Source: UBA4971 sp900019985 (GTDB taxonomy: Bacteria; Bacillota; SHA-98; UBA4971). From it: a DNA stretch of 64,000 bases. Where the stretch lies: the NCBI GenBank assembly GCA_050949175.1, contig JBMNFG010000006.1:1-64000 (forward strand), given 5' to 3'. The notes beneath the pieces are model-generated. The model had not been told where the DNA came from and did not search any database. It was given only the letters and a program-made list of their open reading frames with translations. Below are positions 45,854 to 54,755 of the stretch, in pieces. Every line of letters starts with the position of its first letter. Position 1 is the stretch's first letter. Position numbers and translations under genes: made by a program.

Positions 45854-45931
45854 CTAAGTAGGCGTACCCTTTGTTCCAGGGGAGGCACATGATGGGACCT
45901 ATGTCTAACTTGGAAGAAGGGAGGAACGTCC

Positions 45932-47278
45932 ATGCACAGCGAACTCACAACAACCGTCCGAAAACTTCTGCTTCAAAGAGACTACCTGGGAATCAAGAGA
46001 GCCCTCGAGAGAAATCACCCTTCAGACATTGCCAAAGTGCTTGAGGATTTACTGCCTGACGCTGCAGGGTTTGTCTTCCGTCTCCTTCCGAAGGACCTGG
46101 CGATTAAGGTTTTCGACTTCATGGATGTAGACAGTAAGCAGATGCTCCTTCGTTCGCTCAGCAGTGATATGGTAGCAACGATCTTAAATGAGATGAGTGA
46201 GGACGACAGAACAGAGCTTTTTGAAGAGCTTCCCGCAAAAGTCGTAAAGCGATACTTGTCCCTGCTGTCAGCTGATCAACGTTGTGTTGCAGACATGCTG
46301 TTGGGGTACCCGGAAGATTCCGCCGGGAGGCTGATGACGACAGCATTCGTGGATCTCAAGGAGCAGATGACTGTCGATGAAGCCTTGGAGCATGTTCGAG
46401 CTACTGCCCCTGATAAGGAGACGATTTATCATCTTTATGTGATATCAAAGGACAGAAAGCTCATAGGGGGGCTTTCTCTAAGAGAGCTGATCCTTGCTCC
46501 GGGATCCGCTCTAATAAAAGACATAATGAATCCTGAGATAAAGAGCGTTTTTACTGAAACAGACCAGGAAGATGTAGCCAGGATATTTGAAGATTATGAC
46601 CTTATTGCTCTTCCTGTTGTCGATAAAGAAAGGCGTCTGGTTGGGATTGTTACCCACGACGACATTTTAGACATTGTTAGGGAAGAGGACACGGAGGATA
46701 TCCACTTGATGGGTGGTCTAGGTGCTCCTGAGGAAACCTATTTTAACTTGACTGTGTTTGGGGATGTCAAAAGACGGGGAGGATGGCTTGCGTTACTTGT
46801 TTTGCTGTCAAGCTTATCTAGTAATATTCTGAAGGCATACTCTGCATCGTTGGAAGCAGCGATAGCATTGGCGTTTTTTATGCCTATGCTAATCGACACA
46901 GGGGGTAATGCAGGGACCCAATCATCAACTCTGATAACGCGCGGCCTTGCCACAGGTGAAATAGACAAAAGGCATGCGAGGACGATTTTGCTAAGAGAAA
47001 TCACAACAGGCTTTATTCTAGGGGCAATCCTTGGGGGTTTTGCGTATTTAAGGGCTTATCTGATGCAAGGAGATACAATGATCGGATTTGCAGTCGGTAT
47101 CGCTTTGTTCGTTGTGCTCTTTATCGCAAATTTAGTCGGCGCATTGTTGCCAATGCTAGCCGTGAGGTTAAAGCTTGACCCTGCAGTAATGGCCGGGCCA
47201 TTCCTCACAACTACGGTCGACGTGGTAGGTCTCATAGTCTATTTTGAAGTGGCCAAGGTGATAATGGGTTTGGGGTGA
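45932..47278 (+). CDS. mgtE: Magnesium transporter MgtE
   Basis: A 448-residue Mg2+ channel. The N-terminal MgtE_N helical domain (about 1-130) is followed by two CBS domains (about 140-255; LMTTAFVDLKEQMTVDEALEHVR, IKDIMNPEIKSVFTETDQEDV) that sense cytosolic Mg2+. Five membrane helices follow, with the pore motif MLIDTGGNAGTQSSTL. ATG 45932 has GGGAGGAAC upstream. The leader with terminator/antiterminator pairing suggests that expression is set by premature termination. Confidence 0.95.
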   Translation: MHSELTTTVRKLLLQRDYLGIKRALERNHPSDIAKVLEDLLPDAAGFVFRLLPKDLAIKVFDFMDVDSKQMLLRSLSSDMVATILNEMSEDDRTELFEELPAKVVKRYLSLLSADQRCVADMLLGYPEDSAGRLMTTAFVDLKEQMTVDEALEHVRATAPDKETIYHLYVISKDRKLIGGLSLRELILAPGSALIKDIMNPEIKSVFTETDQEDVARIFEDYDLIALPVVDKERRLVGIVTHDDILDIVREEDTEDIHLMGGLGAPEETYFNLTVFGDVKRRGGWLALLVLLSSLSSNILKAYSASLEAAIALAFFMPMLIDTGGNAGTQSSTLITRGLATGEIDKRHARTILLREITTGFILGAILGGFAYLRAYLMQGDTMIGFAVGIALFVVLFIANLVGALLPMLAVRLKLDPAVMAGPFLTTTVDVVGLIVYFEVAKVIMGLG

Positions 47279-47415
47279 CTTAGTGAACACGCCTGTTTAT
47301 GTATATGGAGGGAATACGTCAGCTTACGTGCACATAACATGTGGTAAGGAGCGGCATCTGTCAGAAATCGATGGGATGCATTTGTCATAAGAATTCGAGA
47401 TGAGGTGGCGGAAGG

Positions 47416-48378
47416 TTGATAATAACCAGGCGTAAGCTTTTCATAGCATTGCTACTATTCACGTGTATTGCAGTGGGAATGGGATTCGTCTTCGGACGTA
47501 GGATAGAACAACTAAGGAGATTTCCTCCGGCTTATGAAACTGAAGAGGCCTCTACGGGTGAAGTCGCTCCTGAAATTGCTGATATACCTATTGCAGAGGA
47601 GAAGGAACCTCAAGATGTAGGGGTGGGACTTGCAGAAAAGCCTTCCGTCGATACTGAGGTTCGTGGCGAAGAGCTTGAAGAAGCCCGTGTTCCAGATGGA
47701 GCTCTTATTGAGGAGCCGGTCACTGAAAGGATTGCTGTGGTCCCGAAAGTCAAGATGCCCATCTTCTATGTTGACACTAAAGAGCCTGTTGTTGCACTGA
47801 CTTTCGATATAAGCTGGGGTCAGCAGCAAGTCATGGGGGTTTTGGAGATCCTTCGCGAGAAGAACGTGAAGTCTACGTTCTTCTTATCAGGCCCCTGGGC
47901 CAAGCGGTACCCCAATTTCGTGCAGGAGATAGCCAAAGCAGGGCATGACATAGCAAGCCACGGCGATGCTCACGTAGATTTGAGCAACTACTCCAGGGAG
48001 GAGATAGAGAAAAACATCAGTACAGCCCATAAAGATCTTGTTGATACTGCAGGCAAGGTGTCTCCGTATTTTCGCCCTCCAAACGGGGATTATGATGATG
48101 TAGTGATAGATACGGCCAGGTCTTTGGGGTATGAGACAGTGATTTGGGCCGTAGATTCGCTGGACTGGAAGAATCCGGGGGTCGACTTTATGGTTGAACG
48201 GGTTCTCGGGCGGACTTTTCCCGGAGCTATCGTCCTTATGCATGCCAGCGATTCCAGCCAGCAGATACAAGATGCGCTTCCTCTGATAATAGACGGATTG
48301 CGTGAAAAGGGCTACAGGCTAGTGCCTTTATCTGAGCTTATGACCATTGGAACGCCGGTAAGGTGGGACCCTAGGTAG
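47416..48378 (+). CDS. Polysaccharide deacetylase family protein (PdaB/YlxY-like)
   Basis: A 320-residue membrane-anchored or secreted protein. An N-terminal helix (LFIALLLFTCIAVGMGFVFG) is followed by an acidic, Glu-rich linker (about 35-115) and a NodB domain: ALTFDISWG (metal Asp kept, but the usual DDG is DIS), ASHGDAHVDLS, FRPPNGDY, WAVDSLDWKN and IVLMHASDSS. The DIS variant is typical of the PdaB/YlxY branch. The TTG start at 47416 has AGGTGG 7 bases upstream. It follows mgtE by 137 bases. Confidence 0.88.
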   Translation: MIITRRKLFIALLLFTCIAVGMGFVFGRRIEQLRRFPPAYETEEASTGEVAPEIADIPIAEEKEPQDVGVGLAEKPSVDTEVRGEELEEARVPDGALIEEPVTERIAVVPKVKMPIFYVDTKEPVVALTFDISWGQQQVMGVLEILREKNVKSTFFLSGPWAKRYPNFVQEIAKAGHDIASHGDAHVDLSNYSREEIEKNISTAHKDLVDTAGKVSPYFRPPNGDYDDVVIDTARSLGYETVIWAVDSLDWKNPGVDFMVERVLGRTFPGAIVLMHASDSSQQIQDALPLIIDGLREKGYRLVPLSELMTIGTPVRWDPR

Positions 48379-48426
48379 CAGCTGAGCACGCGCAGTATGG
48401 TCTTGTCTATGTTGCCTGCTCATGTT

Positions 48427-48789
48427 TCAGTGCTGGATGTAACGGCATAGAAGCCCTATATGGCTTTTTGCAGCTGTTTCTTCAGGAGACGTTATGATCT
48501 TGTCCAGCCTGAAGTCGAATCTCCTGAAGCCTTTCGAAATGACAATGTTTTCAATGGTGGCTTCTGCGATTCTCTCCGGACGTTGCCCACCTACATATAC
48601 TATTTCAGCTTTAGTTCCGGGCTTGATTTCACCGTTGTTTACGTCAACGAGGACTTCATAGGAGATCTCATTGGGCCTGTAGGCGAGATGGTACATGCTT
48701 CCTGCGCCAAGGGCTCGTATGTTGTCTACGGTCCATTGGATTTTGACAGCCATCTGAAGTACCTTTTCCTCTCGCTCTTTATGCTCCAC
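48427..48789 (-). CDS. Small protein of unknown function, beta-rich
   Basis: Up to 120 residues, no recognised domain. The middle (YEVLVDVNNGEIKPGTKAEIVYVGGQRPERIAEATIENIVISK in two halves) alternates hydrophobic and polar residues like a small beta-barrel, slightly PilZ- or OB-like. The GTG at 48789 has no good ribosome site; ATG 48753 with AAGG 8 bases upstream is the better start. Its orientation is opposite to both neighbours. The plus-strand frame over the same bases has no ribosome site and looks like a shadow. Confidence 0.5.
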   Translation of the reverse strand: MEHKEREEKVLQMAVKIQWTVDNIRALGAGSMYHLAYRPNEISYEVLVDVNNGEIKPGTKAEIVYVGGQRPERIAEATIENIVISKGFRRFDFRLDKIITSPEETAAKSHIGLLCRYIQH

Positions 48790-48900
48790 TTCCTATCCCT
48801 CGTATTCCAAGAGGCATCTCCCCATTGTGCAGCCTAGCAATGGGTCTCCCAAAGAGAGTATGTCTGCAATTGCCGGTGACAAGACTTGGTACATAGCGTT

Positions 48901-48948
48901 TCCCATATCACGATATGGGATTTCCTTTGTGTTTGTGAGAGATCACAA
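48901..48948. promoter_or_regulatory. Two palindromes upstream of the GntR-TAXI gene
   Basis: A perfect 9-2-9 palindrome, TCCCATATC-AC-GATATGGGA (48901-48920), and 12 bases on a 6-4-6 repeat, TTGTGA-GAGA-TCACAA (48933-48948). They lie 50 and 22 bases upstream of a near-consensus promoter. Both are likely binding sites, the second GntR/FadR- or CRP-like in form. Confidence 0.65.
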
Positions 48949-48970
48949 CTCTTTCCTAGGAAAAGTACCA

Positions 48971-48999
48971 TTGACATTTACTGATCAAGGTGATATAAA
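48971..48999 (+). promoter_or_regulatory. Sigma-70-type promoter for the GntR-TAXI operon
   Basis: TTGACA (48971-48976), a 17-base spacer and TATAAA (48994-48999), which is close to ideal. It is 58 bases upstream of the ATG at 49058. It would drive the regulator, isomerase and DctPQM genes. Confidence 0.78.
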
Positions 49000-49057
49000 G
49001 GATACAGACATCTAATCACTTTTGGAGTCATCAGATGTCTTGTTAACGGGGGTTGTT

Positions 49058-50636
49058 ATGTTGAGTAACCAACCCAGGAAGACCGCAGCAACAGTGATTG
49101 CTGGGAAGATTCAATCGTATATTCGAGAAAACGACCTAGGCGCAGGCAGCAAGCTACCGTCCATAGACGGGCTGTCTGAAATGTTTTCCGTATCCAAGGC
49201 GACAGTTCGAGAGGCTTTGCAGCAACTGGTAGCTGTCGGCATTATCGATATTCAACAGGGCAGCGGTACATATGTAACCGATTCCGCAGCAACCAATCTA
49301 CACCGAACTCAATCCTGGCTTACATTTTGCAGCAATATGACTCCGGGAGAGATCAAAGAGGCCCGCATCATAGTGGAAGGAACGCTAATAGAGTTAGCTG
49401 CCGGCCGGATCTCATTGGCCGAGATAAGAGGCTTGCGCGATTTGCTGAAGGGGATGGAAGCAAGCTTTAACAGGGCTGACTACGAAAGGTTTCTTGTTTT
49501 AGCGGAGCAATTCTGCCAGTGCATAGGCAAGGCTTCGGGAAATCGAATCCTTGCCGAACTGGTCACGGGTCTACGGAAATCTCCTACATTTGAAGTAGAA
49601 ACCAAAGGGATAAGAGAGTTATGTGCTCACACCTTAAGGTATTATGAAGGAATCCACAATGCCTTTGTTTCCCGCGATACCGGCGCTGCGAGAAGGCTGG
49701 TTATTGAGTACAACAACGAATTGGAGCAACTTGAACCCCAGAGAGACGTTGTGATCTATTACGATGTTTTAGGAACGGGCTCTTTGGGAGGAACCTTTTA
49801 CACCCTTGGGCAAGGTATCGCTAAGCTTGTCGGCGATCATACCGAGATCAGCCTGGACATAAACGTGACAGGCGGCGGTATTGAAAACGTAAAGCTCGCT
49901 CAGGATCGGCGTATCGCCATCGGAATAACCCAGGCTGACGTAGCCCATGACGCTTATCACGGCGTGGGAAAGTTCGATTTTCCCCACAGGAATCTGCGTG
50001 TTATAGGGTGCTTGCCGGGATTGGAACTTCAAATTTCTACATTAGCTTCATCGGGAATAGAGGGGTCTGTCAGAGCTCCGCGGCAGGAGGATTGCAGTGG
50101 GGGCCTATGGAGGTGCCACTGTGGATGTTGCCCGATCTGTCCTCGAGTATTCCGGGCTTAAGTGGGAAAGGGATTATGATCCGAAGATTGTCGCTTTTTC
50201 AACTGCAGTTGACATGCTGCGTAATGGGCTTGTGGATGCAGTCTTTTATCTCTCCATCGGTCAAAGCCCTGCGTTGCTTGATTTAGCGTTGGAACAACAG
50301 ATTAGGCTTATAGGCTTAGATAGTTCCCTCATAGCTTCATTGGAATCCAGCAACTCCTACTGGTACAAGACGACTATTGAAGCCAATACTTACCCACACC
50401 AGAATAGGCCTGTAGAAACAATAGGTATTCCCACCATTTTGGTGACACATAAAGACTTGCCTGAATCAGATGTTTACTCGATAGCCTCTTCAGTTTTCAC
50501 TCATACAGAGGAGATCGAGCGTTTGGTATGGCCTCCCCGTCCTTTCAGCTTGCACTATGAGATAAGAAAAGTGGGAGTCCCATACCATCCTGGTGCAGTT
50601 GAGTTCTTTTCCGAATACAAAATTGCTGTGGAATGA
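49058..50636 (+). pseudogene. GntR-FCD regulator fused to a TAXI solute-receptor domain, +1 frameshift
   Basis: Read through one frameshift, this is a protein of about 525 residues. Residues 1-75 are a GntR winged helix (GSKLPSIDGLSEMFSVSKATVREAL, QQGSGTYV). About 80-225 is an all-helical FCD-like domain, and from about 230 a TAXI-type receptor domain begins (GTGSLGGTFYTLGQGIAKLV, IGITQADVAHDAYHGVG, RRIAVGAYGGATVDVARSVL). It aligns by eye with the window's own TAXI receptor at 58130 (ATGGTAGTYYPLGG, LVQTDIADYAWNG, KKVSVGAPGSGTEANARQLL). A GGGG run at 50062-50065 has one base too many; removing it joins both frames. There is no signal peptide, so the receptor domain would sense a ligand in the cytosol. 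It heads the operon with the isomerase and DctPQM. Confidence 0.78.
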
Positions 50637-50651
50637 AATGAGGTATATGCA

Positions 50652-51470
50652 TTGAACTTTGGGATGTCAACAAACTGCTTTAGAGGATGTTCAGCACAGG
50701 ATTTAGCAAGGATTTGTCAAGGAGCCGGGATACCGTCACTGGAGATATGGGATGATGATGGCTATTTTGTGGAGACTACACTGTCTTCTGAAGAACTTGC
50801 CCGTATATTCAGAGATGCAGGATTGAGCATATCTTCTGTCCATACTCCTTTCAGCAATTGGTCAGAGCTGGCCCTGGACACATATTTCGACAGGTTCAAG
50901 CAATCGTGTGAAAAGGCGTGTGTGTTTAATGCCAGGTACATAGTGATTCATCCTATAGCATTTTCGTCTGAACGAAAGCTTGACAGAGTCAGTGTGCATA
51001 CTTCGATGCCCAGATCACTGGAGGTTTGGCGCGGTTTAGCAGAGATTGCTCTGGAGTTTGGGCTTGAAGCTGCCTTTGAAAACCTTCCCCGAGGGGCTCT
51101 ATGGCCTTCCGGATGTTCATTAGAGACGGTTGCGGAAATCGTTCAAGGGATAGATCTGGAAAATGTCGGGGTATGTGTGGATTTCTCACACTGCTTCGCA
51201 CTGGGGGATGATATTGTCGCCGGCTTGCGGAAGCATAATTTCTTACGCATCATCGGCATACATGCTTCAGACGGAATCTATGCAGACTTAGCGGATCAGC
51301 ATTTGATTCCGGGAGAAGGAGAGCTGGATTGGGTCGATGCTTTTCGCGCACTTCGGGAGAATGGTTTCGCCGGTGATATTGTACTTGAAGCTAAAGGCTT
51401 GTCAGATGAGCCTACGGAACTTCAGGGAGTATTCAGATTCATTATAGATGCACGGAACAGTTCGACATGA
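50652..51470 (+). CDS. Sugar phosphate isomerase/epimerase-like TIM-barrel protein
   Basis: A 272-residue AP-endonuclease-2-type TIM barrel. Metal-site residues of the family are visible: the Glu in EAAFENLPRG, the Asp and His in VCVDFSHCFALGD, the His in IIGIHASDG and the Glu in IVLEAKG. Members isomerise or epimerise sugars, keto acids or inositols. TTG 50652 has GAGG 8 bases upstream. It lies between the fusion regulator and the DctPQM genes, so it probably processes the imported compound. Confidence 0.85.
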   Translation: MNFGMSTNCFRGCSAQDLARICQGAGIPSLEIWDDDGYFVETTLSSEELARIFRDAGLSISSVHTPFSNWSELALDTYFDRFKQSCEKACVFNARYIVIHPIAFSSERKLDRVSVHTSMPRSLEVWRGLAEIALEFGLEAAFENLPRGALWPSGCSLETVAEIVQGIDLENVGVCVDFSHCFALGDDIVAGLRKHNFLRIIGIHASDGIYADLADQHLIPGEGELDWVDAFRALRENGFAGDIVLEAKGLSDEPTELQGVFRFIIDARNSST

Positions 51471-51580
51471 ACCTTGAAGGGGGGCTGGTAAGCAATTAGG
51501 AGAAAGGTTAACAGTAGGCGTTTGATTTACTGCGAAGTCTCGTTGTTATACGGGAACTATGAGCAAAAGGAGGAACTAAT

Positions 51581-52570
51581 ATGAGAATCAAACTCAGTTC
51601 CATGATTGCTTTGGTCTTAACAGTAGCTATGCTTTTGGTGTCCAGTGTAGGTTTTGCAGCCAATGACAAAATCGTACTTAAGTTCGGTCATGTGCAACCG
51701 ACTACGCACGCGTATCACCTAATGGCAGTTAAGTTTAAAGAGGAAGTTGAAAAACGTGCACCCAATGTTGAAGTGCAGATATTCCCAGCCAGTCAGTTAG
51801 GTAATGAACGAGATTTAGTCGAAGGGCTTCAAATCGGTACGGTAGATATTTCAACGATTACATCAGCAATCACAGCAAACTTTGTACCCGGTTTTAAGGT
51901 ATTCAGCCTGCCTTTCTTGTTCAGGGATTTCGATCACATGTTCACGGTAATGGACAGCGAGTTGGGAGATGAATTGGCAGCTGAGATGGAAAAGAAAGGC
52001 CTAATAAAACTGGGATTCGTCAGCGGTGGCTCGCGTAGCGTTTATTCGAGAATGCCCATTGAGACCCTTGATGATCTTAAGGGCAAGAAGATCCGTGTTA
52101 TGGAGGACCCAATCTACGTCGATACGTGGAATGCGCTAGGCGCATTGGCCACTCCTATGGTTTGGGGAGACGTATATCTCGCGCTCCAGCAGGGTATTAT
52201 CGACGGCGCCGAAGGAGCAATGATCAGCTACGATTCCATGGCTTTTTACGGCCCGTCACCTTACGTTAATGAAATCGAGTATATTTTCAGCTGGCACAAT
52301 TTCATGATGTCGAAGCGAACATGGGACAAGCTTCCTGAAGACATCCGCGAGGTGATCCTGGAAGCCGGACGTGTGGCGCAGGAGTACGAGCGTGAATACG
52401 TAAAGAGCTTTGAGAAGGATCTCATGGAGAAACTACAGCGGGAGAATGGCGTCACCGTGTTTAGAGCTCCTGACATTGACAAGTGGCGTGCTGCAGTAAG
52501 GCCCATTTATGAGGAGCGGGCAGACGATGTTGGTGGTATGGAGCTAATCGAGAGAATTCTCAACATGTAG
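51581..52570 (+). CDS. dctP: TRAP transporter substrate-binding protein DctP
   Basis: A 329-residue periplasmic DctP family receptor for acidic ligands. Signal peptide MRIKLSSMIALVLTVAM through VGFAAND with an AxA-type cut and no lipobox Cys. Core motifs: KFGHVQPTTHAYHLMAVKFKEEVEK in two halves, FPASQLGNERDLVEGLQIG, the ligand-binding Arg in GSRSVYSR, and KGKKIRVMEDP. ATG 51581 has AAAGGAGG upstream. The membrane genes dctQ and dctM follow, after a hairpin pair. Confidence 0.94.
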   Translation: MRIKLSSMIALVLTVAMLLVSSVGFAANDKIVLKFGHVQPTTHAYHLMAVKFKEEVEKRAPNVEVQIFPASQLGNERDLVEGLQIGTVDISTITSAITANFVPGFKVFSLPFLFRDFDHMFTVMDSELGDELAAEMEKKGLIKLGFVSGGSRSVYSRMPIETLDDLKGKKIRVMEDPIYVDTWNALGALATPMVWGDVYLALQQGIIDGAEGAMISYDSMAFYGPSPYVNEIEYIFSWHNFMMSKRTWDKLPEDIREVILEAGRVAQEYEREYVKSFEKDLMEKLQRENGVTVFRAPDIDKWRAAVRPIYEERADDVGGMELIERILNM

Positions 52571-52599
52571 TGATGGCGGTCTGAAATGTATGACGACTT

Positions 52600-52634
52600 G
52601 GGAGGGGGCATCCCCTCCCACTTTCTCAGAAAGT
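52600..52634 (+). terminator. Tandem hairpins between dctP and dctQ
   Basis: GGGAGGGG-GCAT-CCCCTCCC (52600-52619) immediately followed by ACTTTCT-C-AGAAAGT (52620-52634). Both are perfect stems with no T-run. They probably protect dctP mRNA or reduce read-through so that the receptor is made in excess over the membrane parts. Confidence 0.7.
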
Positions 52635-52646
52635 GTGGTGAGTTTT

Positions 52647-53135
52647 GTGAGCACATTGGAAAATGCAAAAAACATTATAGTCAAATGTGTGCTTGCCATT
52701 GCCGGCATTTTTATGGCTGTCCTATTGACAAGCGTTTTCATGCAGGTTGTGTTCAGATATGTCTTGCGACGACCTCTTAGCTGGTCAGAAGAACTGGCAA
52801 GATATACTTTTGTTTGGATTTCGCTGCTTGGGGCAGCTGCTGTAATTCCGAAAAGCTTAACTCAGGGCATTGATCTTTTGGTCAAACAATTGCCGGAATC
52901 AGTGCAAATGGTTGTCGGTGTTATAACCAGGCTATTGATGGCTGTCTTTTGTGCAATACTGGCGTTTAAGGGGTATGAGCTGACAGGAATCGTGCATATG
53001 CAGACATCTGCAGCTATGAGCTTGCCTATGAGTTATGTATATTTTGCAGTGCCGGTATCAGCGGTTTTAATGATTGTGATTCTGTTCTTGGATTCTGTCA
53101 TAACTTACAGGAATGCTTCCAGCCAGAATCTGTGA
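52647..53135 (+). CDS. dctQ: TRAP transporter small permease DctQ
   Basis: About 162 residues with four membrane helices. The family motif RRPLSWSEELARYTFVWISLLGAA is near residue 45, and MSLPMSYVYFAVPVSAVLM at the C-terminus. The open frame reaches back to 52590, but that start would translate through the tandem hairpins. GTG 52647 after GGTGAG is preferred; 52635 is also possible. It pairs with DctM. Confidence 0.9.
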   Translation: MSTLENAKNIIVKCVLAIAGIFMAVLLTSVFMQVVFRYVLRRPLSWSEELARYTFVWISLLGAAAVIPKSLTQGIDLLVKQLPESVQMVVGVITRLLMAVFCAILAFKGYELTGIVHMQTSAAMSLPMSYVYFAVPVSAVLMIVILFLDSVITYRNASSQNL

Positions 53136-53151
53136 AAGGAGTTTACCCGGA

Positions 53152-54438
53152 ATGCAATTGTCTAGCATAACAGTTTTATTCGGTTCATTCTTCATACTGT
53201 TGCTATTGAACATACCGGTCCCGTACGTTCTTGGACTTAGTTCAGTGATAACGCTTCTGTGGCGGGGAGGACTCGACTTGATGTTGATTCCTCAGAGAAT
53301 CGTTCCTGCTATAGACTCGTTTGCGCTTCTAGCCATCCCTCTGTATATCTTGGCAGGAGAGGTCATCGGGTATGGGTCCGGTAAACGGTTGATTCGTTTT
53401 GCGGATGAATTGATCGGGCATATTACAGGTGGATTGGCTCACGCCAATATCTTGGCAAGTGTGTTCTTCGGAGGGATTTCAGGATCCGCTTCAGCGGACA
53501 CAGCAGCGATCGGCTCGATAATGATTCCGCAGATGGAGGAGGCGGGTTATGACAGAGCCTTTGCAACTGCTGTGACAATCACCTCTTCACCTCTGGCGAC
53601 GATAATTCCGCCCAGTATTACTATGGTCCTTTATTCATGGATGACCGGTGTTCCGGTTTCAGAAGTGTTTGTTGCAGGGTTCATTCCAGGCCTTCTCATG
53701 GCATTCGGCTTGATGGTTATTTCTTATTGGGCTTCAAAGAAATATGGATACGGATACAGACGAAGGTTTGATTTCCGCAGGCTCGTCAAAACGTTTGTTG
53801 AATCTATCCCTGCCCTCGTCATGCCCCTTATTATTCTCGGTGGCATTTTTTCAGGGATCTTTACTGCCACAGAAGCCGGAGCGGTTGCTGTTGTCTATGG
53901 CCTCATCATTGGGCTGTTTGTTTATAAAGAAATAAAGCTCAGTGATTTGCCGCGCATTTTCATGAATACCTGTGCCACGACAGGTGGAGTAATGCTACTG
54001 CTGTCATTAACAGCAGCCTTTGGATGGGTAATGACTGCAGAGCAGATTCCTTTGCAGCTAACACAGTTCTTCATGTCTTTCACACCTAATGGTACAGTAT
54101 TCTTGTTGGTGGTCATTGTAATAGCATTGATTGTCGGATGCTTCCTTACGCCCACTGCTGCTTTGGCAATTATGGTGCCGATTCTGACTCCGATTGCTCA
54201 GGGTTTCGGCATAAATCTCCTCCACTTTGGTTTGGTACTATTACCTGCGCTGTCCCTTGGACACTTTACACCACCGGTTGGCCTGTGTTTATACATCGGT
54301 TCAAGCATCAGCGGTATTCCTATAGCTAAGCTTACCAGGCCGGTGCTGCCGTTCCTATTGGCAATGGTTACGGTATGTGTGTTGTTGGCGGTTTTCCCGC
54401 AGATATCGCTATTCTTGCCTCGGTTGTTCTTTGGATAG
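53152..54438 (+). CDS. dctM: TRAP transporter large permease DctM
   Basis: A 428-residue, about 12-helix ion-coupled permease. Conserved stretches: IPLYILAGEVIGYG, VFFGGISGSASADTAAIGSIMIPQM, ATIIPPSITMVLY, GAVAVVYGLIIGLFVY and LLPALSLGHFTPPVGLCLYIG. ATG 53152 with AAAGGAG upstream is used, 16 bases after the dctQ stop; the frame extends to 53113 inside dctQ. It drives Na+-coupled uptake of the DctP ligand. A terminator follows at 54566. Confidence 0.94.
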   Translation: MQLSSITVLFGSFFILLLLNIPVPYVLGLSSVITLLWRGGLDLMLIPQRIVPAIDSFALLAIPLYILAGEVIGYGSGKRLIRFADELIGHITGGLAHANILASVFFGGISGSASADTAAIGSIMIPQMEEAGYDRAFATAVTITSSPLATIIPPSITMVLYSWMTGVPVSEVFVAGFIPGLLMAFGLMVISYWASKKYGYGYRRRFDFRRLVKTFVESIPALVMPLIILGGIFSGIFTATEAGAVAVVYGLIIGLFVYKEIKLSDLPRIFMNTCATTGGVMLLLSLTAAFGWVMTAEQIPLQLTQFFMSFTPNGTVFLLVVIVIALIVGCFLTPTAALAIMVPILTPIAQGFGINLLHFGLVLLPALSLGHFTPPVGLCLYIGSSISGIPIAKLTRPVLPFLLAMVTVCVLLAVFPQISLFLPRLFFG

Positions 54439-54755
54439 TGCATTTGGAATCGCTATGATGCCTTAGGTTTTGCGTGGCGCACCTTAGTTGTACACAGGTT
54501 TACCCGGGTTAAACTTGTACTCACGGATTGTGTGTTTGATACTATAGCTCATCCCCAACTTTGTTGCCCCGGAAAAAAGGATTATCCGGGGCTGAGTTTT
54601 ATTGTTCGCTCGGATGTTGTCCAGTGATTATCCAGCTTGAAGCGGACGTGGCAACGTACTGCAAAGATATGTTATGATACTTATATAGTCTGTGTGAGCT
54701 TTGGCTGTCCGGGAAGAGCTGAAGGAAACCGGAGATCGTGGGAGGCAGGAGAGAC
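54439..54755 (+). terminator. Gap with intrinsic terminator after dctM
   Basis: No gene is seen in this 317-base gap. GCCCCGGA (54566-54573) pairs with TCCGGGGC (54585-54592), followed by TGAGTTTTATT, ending the DctPQM operon. TATGATACTTATATAG near 54670 may include a -10 element for the following gene. Confidence 0.75.

Larger units (their letters stand above)
45600..45931 (+). promoter_or_regulatory. Attenuator-type 5' leader of mgtE (aptamer class unassigned)
   Basis: The 330 bases before mgtE hold nested pairings (GGTGTT/AACACTCC with an inner GCC/GGC hairpin; GACCCT/AGGGTC; TTATG/CATAA), then a switch region. CCCGG-AG-AGGGGT (45776-45788) can pair with ACCCCT-GC-CCGGG (45814-45826), which excludes the terminator at 45813-45845. 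This is the layout of a riboswitch or translation-coupled attenuator. I could not match the M-box core by eye, so the class is left open. Mg2+ sensing is inferred from the downstream gene. Confidence 0.65.

Noticed and set aside
48460..48837. 125-codon plus-strand frame opposite the small unknown protein
   Set aside because: No ribosome site; Phe/Ser/Cys-rich composition typical of a shadow frame.
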